Assembly: GCA_964516845.1 (NCBI GenBank)
Contig: CAZEXP010000006.1
Coordinates: 19,832 to 83,831 of the forward strand
Direction of reading: 5' to 3'
DNA: 64,000 nt
From: JAPEKQ01 sp964516845
GTDB lineage: Bacteria; Joyebacterota; Joyebacteria; Joyebacterales; Joyebacteraceae
Shown: in pieces, positions 44,442 to 53,004 of the stretch
Layout: the number at the start of each line of letters is the position of its first letter
Numbering within the stretch: position 1 is the first letter of the stretch
Notes under the pieces: generated by a model
Seen by the model: the letters and a program-made list of their open reading frames with translations, nothing else
What the model was told of the DNA's origin: nothing
Databases searched by the model: none
Program-made: the position numbers and the translations under genes

Positions 44442-45535
44442 AGATCGCGATGCTCGGGCAGAAGGGGATTCCCGCCACGTACGGCGGTATCGAGCGCCAC
44501 GTAGAGGAGCTCGCGACCCGTCTCGTGGAGCGCGGCCATGAGGTGACCGTCTACTGCCGGCCCTACTACACGAAGGTCACCGGCGACTACCGGGGCGTGA
44601 AGCTCCAGTCGATCCCCAGTATCAGAACGAAGCACATGGACACCGCATCGCACTGCGCGCTGGCGATGCCGCACATCATGTCGCAGGGCTACGACATCGT
44701 TCATTTCCACGCGCTCGGGCCGTCGCTCTTCTCGAAGCTGCCGCGACACCGGGGGATGAAGACGCTCGTGACCGTGCACGGTCTCGACTGGCAGCGTGAG
44801 AAGTGGGGTGCTTTCGCGACCTGGGTCCTCAAGCGCGGCGAATACACGTCGGTCTACTATCCCGACCGCACGGTCGTCGTCTCGAAGGCGCTTCGTGAGT
44901 ACTTCTGGTTGCGCTACGACTACAGCGCAACGTACATTCCGAACGGAACGGTGCTCCCGCACGTGCGCGAGGCCGAGAAGATCCGCGAGTTCGGTCTGGA
45001 TCCAGGCAACTACGTGCTGTTCGTCGGTCGTCTCGTTCCGGAGAAGGGATGCCACTATCTCCTCGATGCGTACCGGAAGCTCAATACGGACATGCCGCTG
45101 GTTGTCGCGGGCGGCACCAGTTTCTCGTCGGACTATGTTGACCAGCTCCACAAGCTCGGCGGGGACCGCGCGCGGTTTCTCGGGTATGTCTACGGTGACG
45201 TGCTCGATGAGCTCTACTCCAACGCGCGCATCTTCGTCCTTCCGTCGGATCTCGAGGGACTCCCGATCGCGCTGCTTGAGGCCATGAGCTTCGGGAACTG
45301 CTGTCTGACGAGCGACATCGCTGAGAATCTGGAGGTCATAGGAGACTGCGGCGTGACGTTCAAGCAGGGCGACATCGAAGACCTCGCGTCTCACCTGCAG
45401 GAACTGATCGATGACCCGGACCGCTGCAAGTCGCTCGGCGAGCGAGCCAGGCGGCACGTGCTGCAAACGTACGATTGGGATGGTGTGACGCTTCACACGG
45501 AGGCGCTCTACTACTCGCTGATGCGGGGGTTCTAG
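44438..45535 (+). CDS. Glycosyltransferase family 4 protein
   Basis: A GT-B enzyme beginning MKIAMLGQKGIPATYGGIER, then HVEELATRL, a GT4 subgroup opening. FHALGPSLFSK, VTVHGLDWQREKWG and VVSKALREYF follow in the acceptor domain; VGRLVPEKGCHYLLDAY and LPSDLEGLPIALLEAMSFGNC complete the donor domain. The start is TTG, overlapping the previous stop by 4 nt (TTGA). It is the last glycosyltransferase gene of the EPS block and is followed directly by a polyprenyl synthase gene. Confidence 0.87.
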   Translation: MKIAMLGQKGIPATYGGIERHVEELATRLVERGHEVTVYCRPYYTKVTGDYRGVKLQSIPSIRTKHMDTASHCALAMPHIMSQGYDIVHFHALGPSLFSKLPRHRGMKTLVTVHGLDWQREKWGAFATWVLKRGEYTSVYYPDRTVVVSKALREYFWLRYDYSATYIPNGTVLPHVREAEKIREFGLDPGNYVLFVGRLVPEKGCHYLLDAYRKLNTDMPLVVAGGTSFSSDYVDQLHKLGGDRARFLGYVYGDVLDELYSNARIFVLPSDLEGLPIALLEAMSFGNCCLTSDIAENLEVIGDCGVTFKQGDIEDLASHLQELIDDPDRCKSLGERARRHVLQTYDWDGVTLHTEALYYSLMRGF

Positions 45536-45612
45536 TGGAGACGGCTGTCTCGCGCGCCCGGATGAACCGACCGTCCCGGGTCCAGGGTTCCCGGGATGAG
45601 ACGGAGGAGCGA

Positions 45613-46500
45613 GTGGATTTCGCCCGGATGCTTGATGACGAGCGCAGGACCGTCGAGCGCACGTTCGACACGTGTCTTCCGTCCGAGGGCGAGTATCCCA
45701 CGGTCATTCACGAGGCGATCCGCTACGCGGCCCTCGGCGGCGGGAAGCGGATCCGTCCCATCCTTGTGCGGGCGACGGCGCGCGCGTTGGGATTCGAGCC
45801 GGAGCGGGTGACGAAGGCTGCATGTGCTGTGGAATACGTGCACTGCAGCTCGCTCGTGCTCGACGACCTTCCCTCGATGGACGACGCGACGACGCGGCGC
45901 GGCCGTCCGACGGTGCATCGCGCGTTCGGTGTCGCCACGGCCATCCTGTCGGCTGACGCGCTTCTCATGCACGCCTTCCGACTGGTGGCGGAGAACGGTG
46001 TCGAGGTCGGGGCGAACACCAGGAGCCTGGCGACGGCCATCAGCGAGTTGGCGACCGCGGTCGGGTCCTACGGGATGGTGGGCGGTCAGCACGTAGACCT
46101 GGAATCCGCCGCACTCCCCGAAGCGACGGCGGAGACGGTAGAGTACATACAGAGCAGGAAGACGGGCTCTCTCTTCGTTGTGGCCGGCACGATCGGCGCG
46201 ACGCTGCTGGGTGTATCGGCGGAGACGCGAGCGGCGCTCGCGGCGTATGCCAGGAACGTCGGGCTGGCGTATCAGATCGTGGACGACATCCTCGATGCGG
46301 AGAGCGACGCCGGGACGCTGGGCAAGGACGTGCGCCAGGACTCGGGGAAGCCGACGTTCGTGACCCTTCGCGGCATCGACGGGGCGAGGTCGCTGGCCGT
46401 GGAGCTCGCTGAAGAGGCGCGCGCGACGCTTGGCACACTGGATGCCGACACGGACGAACTCGACAGACTGGCCGAATACTGCGTGGACCGGTCCCGTTGA
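45613..46500 (+). CDS. Polyprenyl (farnesyl/geranylgeranyl) diphosphate synthase
   Basis: An isoprenyl diphosphate synthase. The first Asp-rich motif DDLPSMD (residues 84-90) with TRRGRPT and the second motif DDILD (in QIVDDILDAES) bind Mg-diphosphate; LGGGKRIRPIL is the IPP site. It makes C15 or C20 diphosphate, a precursor of the undecaprenyl carrier. I chose the GTG at 45613 because it follows GGAGGAG and gives the usual family start and length of 295 residues; a GTG at 45535 would add 26 residues. It lies between EPS glycosyltransferase genes and manC, so it may supply carrier lipid, though a housekeeping role is just as likely. Confidence 0.88.
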   Translation: MDFARMLDDERRTVERTFDTCLPSEGEYPTVIHEAIRYAALGGGKRIRPILVRATARALGFEPERVTKAACAVEYVHCSSLVLDDLPSMDDATTRRGRPTVHRAFGVATAILSADALLMHAFRLVAENGVEVGANTRSLATAISELATAVGSYGMVGGQHVDLESAALPEATAETVEYIQSRKTGSLFVVAGTIGATLLGVSAETRAALAAYARNVGLAYQIVDDILDAESDAGTLGKDVRQDSGKPTFVTLRGIDGARSLAVELAEEARATLGTLDADTDELDRLAEYCVDRSR

Positions 46501-46591
46501 GACGGGGGTACCACGGGGGCCGGATGACGGTGAACGCCTGGAGGATGGGCCGGGCCCCGAAGATGGAGCTGGTCCTGACGATGGAGAACAT

Positions 46592-47650
46592 ATGCTCTAC
46601 CCGGTGATACTCGCGGGAGGATGGGGCGAGCGGCTGTGGCCGATGAGCACGCCCACCCGACCGAAGCAGGTCCTTACGCTCGGAGGAGACCGGTCGCTCG
46701 TCGGCCGGACACTCGACCGTGTGGCGTCCGTCGCGGTCCCCGAGCGAGCGCTCGTCATGACGAGCGCGCAGATCGGCGGCAAGATACCGGCGGAGCTGCC
46801 CGGCGTGCCCGCGGAGCGCATCATCGCGGAGCCCATGCGGAAGAACACGGCTCCGGCGATCGCGCTGGCCGCGCACCTGCTCTGCATCGAGGACGAGGAC
46901 GCCGTGATGGTCGTGCTCCCCGCGGATCACATCATCGGGGATGACGACGAATTCCGTCGGACGATCCAGGTCGCGGCCGACGCGGCGAACGACCTGCGCG
47001 CGCTGGTGACGCTCGGCATCACTCCGTCGCGCCCCGATACCGAATACGGCTACATCGAAGCGGGGGACGCCGCCGGCAACGGCGCGTTCCGGGTTCGGCG
47101 CTTCACCGAGAAGCCGGACGCGGCGACGGCCGCCGGTTTCCTCGACGCCGGGGGGTACTACTGGAACAGTGGCATGTTCATATGGCGTGCGGACGTGTTT
47201 CTCACAGAGGTCGCGGAGCAGTTGCCGGACGTCGCATCGGCGCTCGCGGGTGTCACCCTGACCCCGGGCGCGCCCGGGTTCACCCGGCAGATGAACGCAT
47301 TCTACGAGGAAACGCCGTCGATCTCGGTCGACTACGGCATTATGGAGAGGACGCAGCGGGCACTCGTCGTCCCCGCGGACTTCGGATGGGACGACGTCGG
47401 AGCCTGGTCGGCGCTCGGTCGCGTGTGGGCGCCCGATGAGCGCGGCAATTCCCCGCAGGGGGAGGTCGTGCTGCTCGACTCGAACGACTGCATCGCGTAC
47501 GCTGAAGGCGGCGTTGTAGCGGCCGTCGGGGTCGAGGGGCTCATCGTGGTCCATACGCCCGAGGCGACCATCGTTTGTCCAAGAGAGAGAGCCCGCGAGG
47601 TCCGTGACCTTCTCGCGGAGGTCAGACGGCGTGCGGCGGGCAAGCAGTAG
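46592..47650 (+). CDS. manC: Mannose-1-phosphate guanylyltransferase
   Basis: A nucleotidyltransferase with the GDP-mannose pyrophosphorylase pattern: PVILAGGWGERLWPMS at the N-terminus (GGxGxRLWP), TRPKQVLTL, VVLPADHII, TPSRPDTEYGYIEAG, FTEKPDAATA and YYWNSGMFIWRAD. About 352 residues equals the single-function GMP form without the phosphomannose isomerase domain. It makes GDP-mannose from mannose-1-P and GTP. The ATG at 46592 follows a GGAG, and the open frame upstream overlaps the ispA-like gene. Together with the AlgD-like gene it points to a mannose- or mannuronate-containing polymer. Confidence 0.93.
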   Translation: MLYPVILAGGWGERLWPMSTPTRPKQVLTLGGDRSLVGRTLDRVASVAVPERALVMTSAQIGGKIPAELPGVPAERIIAEPMRKNTAPAIALAAHLLCIEDEDAVMVVLPADHIIGDDDEFRRTIQVAADAANDLRALVTLGITPSRPDTEYGYIEAGDAAGNGAFRVRRFTEKPDAATAAGFLDAGGYYWNSGMFIWRADVFLTEVAEQLPDVASALAGVTLTPGAPGFTRQMNAFYEETPSISVDYGIMERTQRALVVPADFGWDDVGAWSALGRVWAPDERGNSPQGEVVLLDSNDCIAYAEGGVVAAVGVEGLIVVHTPEATIVCPRERAREVRDLLAEVRRRAAGKQ

Positions 47651-47665
47651 AGGGAGAGGGAGCGG

Positions 47666-48664
47666 ATGCCCCAACTGAGAAAAGACCCTGTCCTCGGACG
47701 CTGGGTGATCATCGCGACGGAGCGCGGGAAGCGCCCGACGGACTTCGCTCATGACAGGGAGCGCCGCCGCGGCGGTTTCTGTCCGTTCTGTGAGGGCAAC
47801 GAAGACAAGACACCTCCGGAGGTCTTCGCCTACCGGCCGAGGTCCTCGAAGCCGGACATGCCGGGTTGGGATGTGCGTGTCGTTCCGAACAAGTTCCCCG
47901 CTCTCGCCATCGAAGGCGAACTCGAGCGGGCGGGCGAAGGCATGTACGACAAGATGAACGGCGTCGGGGCGCATGAGGTCATCATTGAGACGACGGACCA
48001 TGACGCGGAGCTGGCAGAGCAGTCTGCCGAGCACATCGCCCTGATCCTCAAGGCGGTTCAGGATCGGATGGTGGACCTTCAGGGCGACACGCGGTTCCGA
48101 TACATCCAGTTCTTCCGGAACCGGGGCGGCGCGGCGGGGGCGTCGCTTGAGCACCCGCACTCGCAGCTGATCGCTCTCCCGATCATCCCGAAGCGACTTG
48201 TCGAGGAACTGGCGGGAAGCAAGAAGTACTACGGTTACAAGGAGCGGTGCGTCTTCTGCGACATCGTCGCGCAGGAGTCGTGGACGCGGAACCGCATCGT
48301 CGTCGAGAACGACGGCTTCATCTCGGTGGCGCCGTTCGCGGCACGGTTCCCGTTCGAGACCTGGATCCTCCCGCGGAAGCACGATCCATCGTTTGAGGAC
48401 ATCGGTGAGGACGACCGACTTGCCTTCGCTGAGGTGCTCAAGGAGACGCTGATGCGGATGAATGCGGCTCTCGATGACCCACCATACAATCTCATTCTTC
48501 ACACCTCGCCGGTCGGCGAGAGGGATCTCAAGTACTACCACTGGCACTTCGAGATCATGCCGAAGCTCACCAAGGTCGCGGGGTTCGAGTGGGGCTCCGG
48601 GTTCTACATCAACCCGACCCCGCCCGAGGACGCGGCCAAATACCTCAGGGAAGTGGAGCTCTAG
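47666..48664 (+). CDS. galT: Galactose-1-phosphate uridylyltransferase family protein
   Basis: A HIT-superfamily transferase. RKDPVLGRWVIIATER at the N-terminus, the zinc-type CPFCEGNED and CVFCDIV pairs, and the active-site EHPHSQLIALP (His-Pro-His) define the GalT family. FETWILPRKHDPSF and YHWHFEIMPKLTKVAGFEWGSG complete the C-terminal repeat. This EHPHSQ subtype also includes ADP-glucose phosphorylase-like enzymes, so the nucleotide sugar may differ from UDP-galactose. It starts 15 nt after manC behind GAGGGAGAGGGAG and glgA follows after 2 nt, which favours a link to hexose-1-P and glycogen metabolism. Confidence 0.88.
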   Translation: MPQLRKDPVLGRWVIIATERGKRPTDFAHDRERRRGGFCPFCEGNEDKTPPEVFAYRPRSSKPDMPGWDVRVVPNKFPALAIEGELERAGEGMYDKMNGVGAHEVIIETTDHDAELAEQSAEHIALILKAVQDRMVDLQGDTRFRYIQFFRNRGGAAGASLEHPHSQLIALPIIPKRLVEELAGSKKYYGYKERCVFCDIVAQESWTRNRIVVENDGFISVAPFAARFPFETWILPRKHDPSFEDIGEDDRLAFAEVLKETLMRMNAALDDPPYNLILHTSPVGERDLKYYHWHFEIMPKLTKVAGFEWGSGFYINPTPPEDAAKYLREVEL

Positions 48665-48666
48665 AG

Positions 48667-50172
48667 ATGAGGGTCGTCTTTGCGTCGGCGGAGGTTGCTC
48701 CATACGCCCGCGTCGGAGGGCTGTCCGACGTCGTCGGCGCGCTGCCCAAGGAGATCGCCGCGCTCGGTCACGAGCCGATCGTGTTCCTGCCGCTCTACGC
48801 GTCCGTCGACAGGAAGGCGCACGGTGTGATTCCCGTCGAAGGTCTCGGGGCGCTCCGAGTTCCCATGGGGGAGAAGACCGAGGAGGTCGCGCTTCACACG
48901 GCGACGATGCCGGGCGCGCCCGGTGTGCGCGTGTACTTCGTGGGGCATGAGGGAGCCTTCGGGCGCGAGGGGATCTACGTCGATCCCGCGACCGGCCACG
49001 GCTACCCGGACGAGGTCGAACGGTTCGCGCTCCTCAGCCGCGCTCTTCTTGAGTCGCTGCTGGCGCTCGAGCTGGCACCCGACGTCATCCATCTCAACGA
49101 TCACCACACCGCGTTCGCGGCCGCGTATCTGCGCGAGCTCTACCGTGACACGGCGCTTGCGCGCGCCGGGATCGTCTTCAGCATCCACAACCTGGCCTAT
49201 CTCGGAACGTTCGATTCCTCCAGACTCCCGGGCATCGGATTCCCCGAGGAAACATGCGCTCCCGGAAGCCCCTTCGAATACAAGGGACAGGTGAGCGCGC
49301 TCAAGCTCGGGATCGAGTACGCGGACTTCGTCAACACGGTCAGTGAGCGGTACGCCGTCGAGATCAGCTCAGATCCGAAGTTCGGTCACGGGCTTGAAGG
49401 AGCGCTTGCCGAGAAGCGCGGGCGGGGAAGGCTCCTGGGTATCCTCAACGGTGTGGACTACAGCGTGTGGGATCCGTCGGTGGACGCGCTCATTCCGTCG
49501 CGGTACGATGCCGCCGACCTCACGGGCAAGACGAAGTGCCGGAATGCGCTCGTCGAGCGAGCGGGCCTCGTCGAGTCCGACGGCCCGATCATCGGTATCG
49601 TGTCCCGCCTGGCGGACCAGAAGGGTTTCGACCTGATCCGCGAGGTCGCCGACGAGATCATCGCGTTGGGAGCGCGCCTCGTCGTGCTCGGGACGGGACA
49701 GCCTGAGTACCACGAGTTCCTCGCGGAGCTCTCGGTACGGCACGAAGGTCTGGTCTCGACGACCCTGGCGTTCGACAACAAGCTCGCGCATTGGATCGAG
49801 GCGGGGTCGGACATGTTTCTGATGCCGTCGCTCTATGAGCCGTGCGGGCTCAACCAGATGTACAGTCTCCGCTACGGGACGGTGCCCGTCGTTCGCGCGA
49901 CCGGAGGTCTCGTGGACACCGTGCAGGATTTCGATCCGGCGACCGGAACGGGAGTGGGTTTCGTCTTCGGGCCGTACGAATCGAAGGCCATGCTCGGAGC
50001 GATCGAGCGCGCCGTCGCGACCTATGCGGACAGCGCGATCTGGAGAGGCATCGTCCAGCGGGGCATGGCGCTGGATTTCAGCTGGAAGGCCTCTGCCGTG
50101 CGCTACCTCGAGCTCTACGAGCGGGCGGCTTCCAGGCCCGCAAAGCCCACTGAAGTGGGGCTTTCGGCTTGA
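48667..50172 (+). CDS. glgA: Glycogen synthase
   Basis: A GT5 starch/glycogen synthase of 501 residues. The N-terminal MRVVFASAEVAPYARVGGLS then DVVGALPK is the acceptor/ADP-glucose loop; the conserved K-x-G-G-L Lys is an Arg here. HLNDHHTAFAAAY, FSIHNLAYLG and the C-terminal SRLADQKGFDLI, GSDMFLMPSLYEPCGLNQMY and RATGGLVDTV are all typical. It elongates glycogen from ADP-glucose. The ATG follows the galT stop by two bases. A hairpin lies within its last codons and the stop codon is inside the -35 box of the tRNA promoter. Confidence 0.94.
   Translation: MRVVFASAEVAPYARVGGLSDVVGALPKEIAALGHEPIVFLPLYASVDRKAHGVIPVEGLGALRVPMGEKTEEVALHTATMPGAPGVRVYFVGHEGAFGREGIYVDPATGHGYPDEVERFALLSRALLESLLALELAPDVIHLNDHHTAFAAAYLRELYRDTALARAGIVFSIHNLAYLGTFDSSRLPGIGFPEETCAPGSPFEYKGQVSALKLGIEYADFVNTVSERYAVEISSDPKFGHGLEGALAEKRGRGRLLGILNGVDYSVWDPSVDALIPSRYDAADLTGKTKCRNALVERAGLVESDGPIIGIVSRLADQKGFDLIREVADEIIALGARLVVLGTGQPEYHEFLAELSVRHEGLVSTTLAFDNKLAHWIEAGSDMFLMPSLYEPCGLNQMYSLRYGTVPVVRATGGLVDTVQDFDPATGTGVGFVFGPYESKAMLGAIERAVATYADSAIWRGIVQRGMALDFSWKASAVRYLELYERAASRPAKPTEVGLSA
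50142..50164 (+). terminator. Hairpin within the last codons of glgA
   Basis: AAAGCCCACT pairs with AGTGGGGCTTT around a small loop, with one bulged G, just before the glgA stop at 50172. It resembles an intrinsic terminator stem overlapping the coding end, ending in TTT. Confidence 0.5.
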
Positions 50173-50197
50173 CACATCCGAACCCGGCAGCTATACT
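50169..50197 (+). promoter_or_regulatory. Sigma70-type promoter of the tRNA cluster
   Basis: TTGACA at 50169-50174, a 17-bp spacer and TATACT at 50192-50197. The start would be near 50204, 15 nt before mature tRNA-Gly. The glgA TGA stop lies inside the -35 box. Confidence 0.85.
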
Positions 50198-50218
50198 GAC
50201 CATCTGATGTACAACAGT

Positions 50219-50293
50219 GCGGGAATAGCTCAGTGGTAGAGCGCCACCTTGCCAAGGTGGATGTCGCGGGTTCGAGCCCCGTTTCCCGCTCCA
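50219..50293 (+). tRNA. tRNA-Gly (GCC)
   Basis: A complete cloverleaf: acceptor GCGGGAA/TTCCCGC, a D-arm with AGCTCAGTGGTAGAGC, anticodon stem CCACC/GGTGG with loop TTGCCAA (anticodon GCC at 50251-50253) and a TTCGAGC T-loop. The CCA end is encoded (50291-50293). It is the first of three tRNAs in the cluster. Confidence 0.97.
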
Positions 50294-50341
50294 GACATAT
50301 GTGGCAGGGGCTGGGCTTCACGGCCCCTGCCCGCACGATAC

Positions 50342-50417
50342 GGCGGCGTAGCCAAGTGGCTAAGGCAGTGGATTGCAAATCCATGATCCCCCGGTTCGAA
50401 TCCGGGCGCCGCCTCCA
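50342..50417 (+). tRNA. tRNA-Cys (GCA)
   Basis: Acceptor GGCGGCG/CGCCGCC, T-loop TTCGAAT, anticodon loop TTGCAAA with GCA at 50375-50377, and encoded CCA at 50415-50417. It follows tRNA-Gly by 48 nt and is probably processed from the same transcript. Confidence 0.96.
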
Positions 50418-50425
50418 GAACATCA

Positions 50426-50482
50426 CCGGGCCGGTGGCCGGATCCCGTGCGTCAGGCACGCGGGCACCGGCTGTCGGCCCGG
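50426..50482 (+). repeat. GC-rich stem between tRNA-Cys and tRNA-Leu
   Basis: CCGGGCC (50426-50432) pairs with GGCCCGG (50476-50482); an inner CCCGTGC/GCACGCGGG stem-loop lies within. CTCTTCTT follows. It may be a processing element or a partial terminator within the tRNA transcript. Confidence 0.4.
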
Positions 50483-50495
50483 CTCTTCTTCCGCC

Positions 50496-50584
50496 GCCGG
50501 GGTGGCGAAACTGGTAGACGCATCGGACTTAAAATCCGTCGGGTCTTTCGACCCATGCCGGTTCGAATCCGGCCCCCGGCACCA
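50496..50584 (+). tRNA. tRNA-Leu (UAA)
   Basis: Acceptor GCCGGGG/CCCCGGC, a long variable arm (class II, CGGGTC TTTC GACCC-type), anticodon loop CTTAAAA with TAA at 50530-50532, T-loop TTCGAAT and encoded CCA at 50582-50584. The first anticodon-stem pair is T-T. At 89 nt it is the expected length for tRNA-Leu. Confidence 0.95.
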
Positions 50585-50661
50585 CACCATTCCCCGCAGC
50601 ACTCCAGCATCATGGCTGACCGGCTCACACGCTCCAACGGAGAGGTCGTGTATTCGTAACA

Positions 50662-50677
50662 GGGCACAAGTTATGCA
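50662..50677 (+). promoter_or_regulatory. Sigma54-like promoter before the first hydrolase-like gene
   Basis: GGGCAC-AAGTT-ATGCA has GG at 50663-50664 and GC at 50675-50676 with 10 bp between. The start would be near 50688, about 50 nt before the GTG at 50737. It lies in the 50585-50736 gap, which otherwise holds nothing I recognise. Confidence 0.45.
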
Positions 50678-50736
50678 AGTTAGCATGACGCGGAATGGCT
50701 GCGCACGCCCTTCTGTGACGCTCCCCGTGGAGGGTT

Positions 50737-52881
50737 GTGCCCTTGGAAACGTATCGTCATGCATCGACCGCACGTGTGGTCCAGCGTTCGCGTCCGGCGC
50801 CGAGGCCCCGCACCCGGGTGCTGTGCCGCGGGAGCGGGCGCGCGCGGACACTTGTGCTTCTCGCGTTGCTCGCGACGCTCGCGCTGACGCTGCCCTCGCC
50901 GGTCGAGGCCGCCTATCCGCTGATCGCCAACATATACTTCCCGGACCTGTCGACGGCGGACCTCGCTTCGCTGGCACGCTGGGATGTTCTGATCCTGCCG
51001 AAACGAGCGGCCGATGCCGACCTGTCCGAGCTGGCGACACTCAGGGCTCTCAACCCCGACATCAAACTGATCGTGCACATGCCGGTCGGCTACCACGGCG
51101 ACTGGACATGGCCGCCCATCAACGGCGATCTCGTCGCCGCACTCAATGCCAACGACTGGTGGCTCACGGACACCGCGGGCGCGCGGATGATGCTGACGTG
51201 CGGCGACGCCGTCCTCAACGAAACCCTCTGGTGTCCTGAGAACGGCGAGGGAGACCGGCTCTGCGACTGGATGCCGGAGTACATCGCGGAACGGCTCGGT
51301 CCCGGCGGACCGTGGGATGGAGTATTCCTCGACTATTGCATGGACGACATCGCGTGGGTCAACAACGACAACGCTCTCCCCGCTGACGCCGACCACGATG
51401 GGATCGCCGACGACCCCGCCGAACTCAACGCGGCGTGGCGCGCGGGTATGGAGATCCTGACGCTCAGGCTGCGGGAACTCGTTGGGAGCGAGTTCATCGT
51501 GACGACCAACGGAAACAACACCTTCTACGACCAGTGCAACGGCTCGACCCGTGAGGGGTTCCCTCACATGCACGGGGAGTGGCTCGAGAACATGACGAAC
51601 CCCGTGTGGGGTTACCAGGCCATCTGCACGAAGTTCCAGGGCCCGGTCCTCTCGACCGTCAACACGATGTGGGACGGTCCTGTCGAGGACGGGGAGCTGG
51701 TCCGCGATGATGCCTTCGAGAGGAAGTTCACTTTCACCTTCGCCAGTACGATGGTCTACGGCGATGGCTACTACTCGTTCGATGGCGGAGAAGGACTGCC
51801 CGAGCACTCGCAGGACTGGTGGCACGATTGGTACGACGTGGACCTCGGCATGCCTCGTGGTCGGTCCGAGGAGGTCGTCATGAGCGCCAGATGGGTTGAG
51901 AACGCTCACATGGTCCGCGCGCGGCGCTTCGAACGCGGTGTCGTCGTGGTGAACCCCACGACGGTCACGCAGACCGTACAGCTGCCCGGTGTCTACGCTC
52001 CACTCGATGGGTTCAATGGCCGGTTCTACCCGCATCACGCGATGCGTACGAGCGTGGCCGTCGGCCGTCAATCGGGCGTGTTGCTCGTGGGGCCGGGTCA
52101 GCTGCCGCTGATGCAGGCCGGGGTGAACTGGACGCGAGGCGATGCGGACGCGGTGACGCTGACGTGGGAGCCCGTGGACGGAGCCGCGAGCTACAGCGTG
52201 TACAGGTCGCACCGGCCGGAGGGGACCTTGAACCCGGCATACCTGGAGGCGACGGTGCAGACGGCGTCGTTCGTCGACACGCTGGATGCGTGGGAATCCG
52301 CGTTCTACCGCATCGCTCCGATCGACGAGATCGGGTGTGAAGGACCGCTCTCGGGGATCGTGGTGATCAGGCCCGGGCGGGCCGCGGGCAGGATCGACGA
52401 GAGCGACAGCGGGCTTGATTCCGACCTGGATGACTCCGGGCGGGCGGATGGGACCGGGATCGTTGACGGGACAGACGAAGCGCGTGTGGACGAAGAGTAC
52501 CCGTGGGGTTGCACCGTGGACGTCGACGGGGCGGTGGAGCCGCGCGGTGATAGCAGCGCGTCGGAGAGGGACGAAGTCGCGGGTCCGGTCAGGCTCGTCG
52601 GCGTGAGCCCGAACCCCGCGCTCTGTCTGACGCGCGTCGTCTTCCACATCGATCCTGGATCCCCGCCCGGGGGAGAACCGGTCGTGAGGATCTATGACAT
52701 CAGAGGCCGACTGGTCTACGAGTCGACCGACGGCCGGGCGCGGTCGGGAAGCTTGAACGTCGTCGAGTGGGATCTGAAGGACAGGCGGGGGTCCCGCGTG
52801 CCCGCCGGATGCTACCTGGTGGCCGTTGAGGGAGTCGGCGAGCCCGCGCGGGGCAAGGTCGTCGTGATCCCGGAGAACTAG
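50737..52881 (+). CDS. Secreted glycoside hydrolase-like protein with FlgD/Por-type C-terminal domain (paralogue 1)
   Basis: A long basic N-terminus leads to a signal peptide (LVLLALLATLALTLPSPVEA, cleavage near Ala-Ala-Tyr). Next comes a putative TIM-barrel hydrolase domain with AYPLIANIYFPDLS, VILPK-type strands, PVGYHGDWTWPP and GVFLDYCMDDIAW, where the Asp residues are candidate catalytic acids. Its layout resembles the hypothetical glycoside hydrolase families GHL15/GH114. A fibronectin-III-like module (TLTWEPVDGAASYSVYRS), an acidic linker and a FlgD Ig-like tail (VRIYDIRGRLVYES, PAGCYLVAVEG) follow. The tail is typical of secreted proteins in FCB-type bacteria. TTG at 50743 and GTG at 50818 are other possible starts. 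The substrate may be the cell's own EPS (inference). Confidence 0.78.
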   Translation: MPLETYRHASTARVVQRSRPAPRPRTRVLCRGSGRARTLVLLALLATLALTLPSPVEAAYPLIANIYFPDLSTADLASLARWDVLILPKRAADADLSELATLRALNPDIKLIVHMPVGYHGDWTWPPINGDLVAALNANDWWLTDTAGARMMLTCGDAVLNETLWCPENGEGDRLCDWMPEYIAERLGPGGPWDGVFLDYCMDDIAWVNNDNALPADADHDGIADDPAELNAAWRAGMEILTLRLRELVGSEFIVTTNGNNTFYDQCNGSTREGFPHMHGEWLENMTNPVWGYQAICTKFQGPVLSTVNTMWDGPVEDGELVRDDAFERKFTFTFASTMVYGDGYYSFDGGEGLPEHSQDWWHDWYDVDLGMPRGRSEEVVMSARWVENAHMVRARRFERGVVVVNPTTVTQTVQLPGVYAPLDGFNGRFYPHHAMRTSVAVGRQSGVLLVGPGQLPLMQAGVNWTRGDADAVTLTWEPVDGAASYSVYRSHRPEGTLNPAYLEATVQTASFVDTLDAWESAFYRIAPIDEIGCEGPLSGIVVIRPGRAAGRIDESDSGLDSDLDDSGRADGTGIVDGTDEARVDEEYPWGCTVDVDGAVEPRGDSSASERDEVAGPVRLVGVSPNPALCLTRVVFHIDPGSPPGGEPVVRIYDIRGRLVYESTDGRARSGSLNVVEWDLKDRRGSRVPAGCYLVAVEGVGEPARGKVVVIPEN

Positions 52882-52964
52882 CGAGTGAGTGAGTGACCGG
52901 AGAGCCGTGTCGCAGCGAGACGCCGCGGCTCGTATCCGATCCCGCCTCATGTATTGTGGACATC

Positions 52965-52991
52965 AGCCCGTCCGGGGTTCCCGGGCGGGCT
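52965..52991 (+). terminator. Strong hairpin between the two hydrolase-like genes
   Basis: A 12-bp stem with one G-T pair (52965-52976 with 52980-52991) closes on a GTT loop. TTACTTGG follows. It lies about 85 nt after the stop of the first paralogue and just before the second sigma54-like site, so it probably separates the two units. Confidence 0.6.
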
Positions 52992-53004
52992 GTTACTTGG
53001 TATC

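Noticed and set aside
26454..47650. An exosortase or PEP-CTERM protein in the EPS locus
   Set aside because: None of the membrane proteins carries the exosortase Cys/Arg/His pattern and no protein ends in a PEP-helix-basic tail.
46040..48703. An 887-codon open frame on the minus strand
   Set aside because: It lies opposite the polyprenyl synthase, manC and galT genes and has an Arg/Asp-rich composition typical of a GC-rich antisense shadow, with no recognisable motif.
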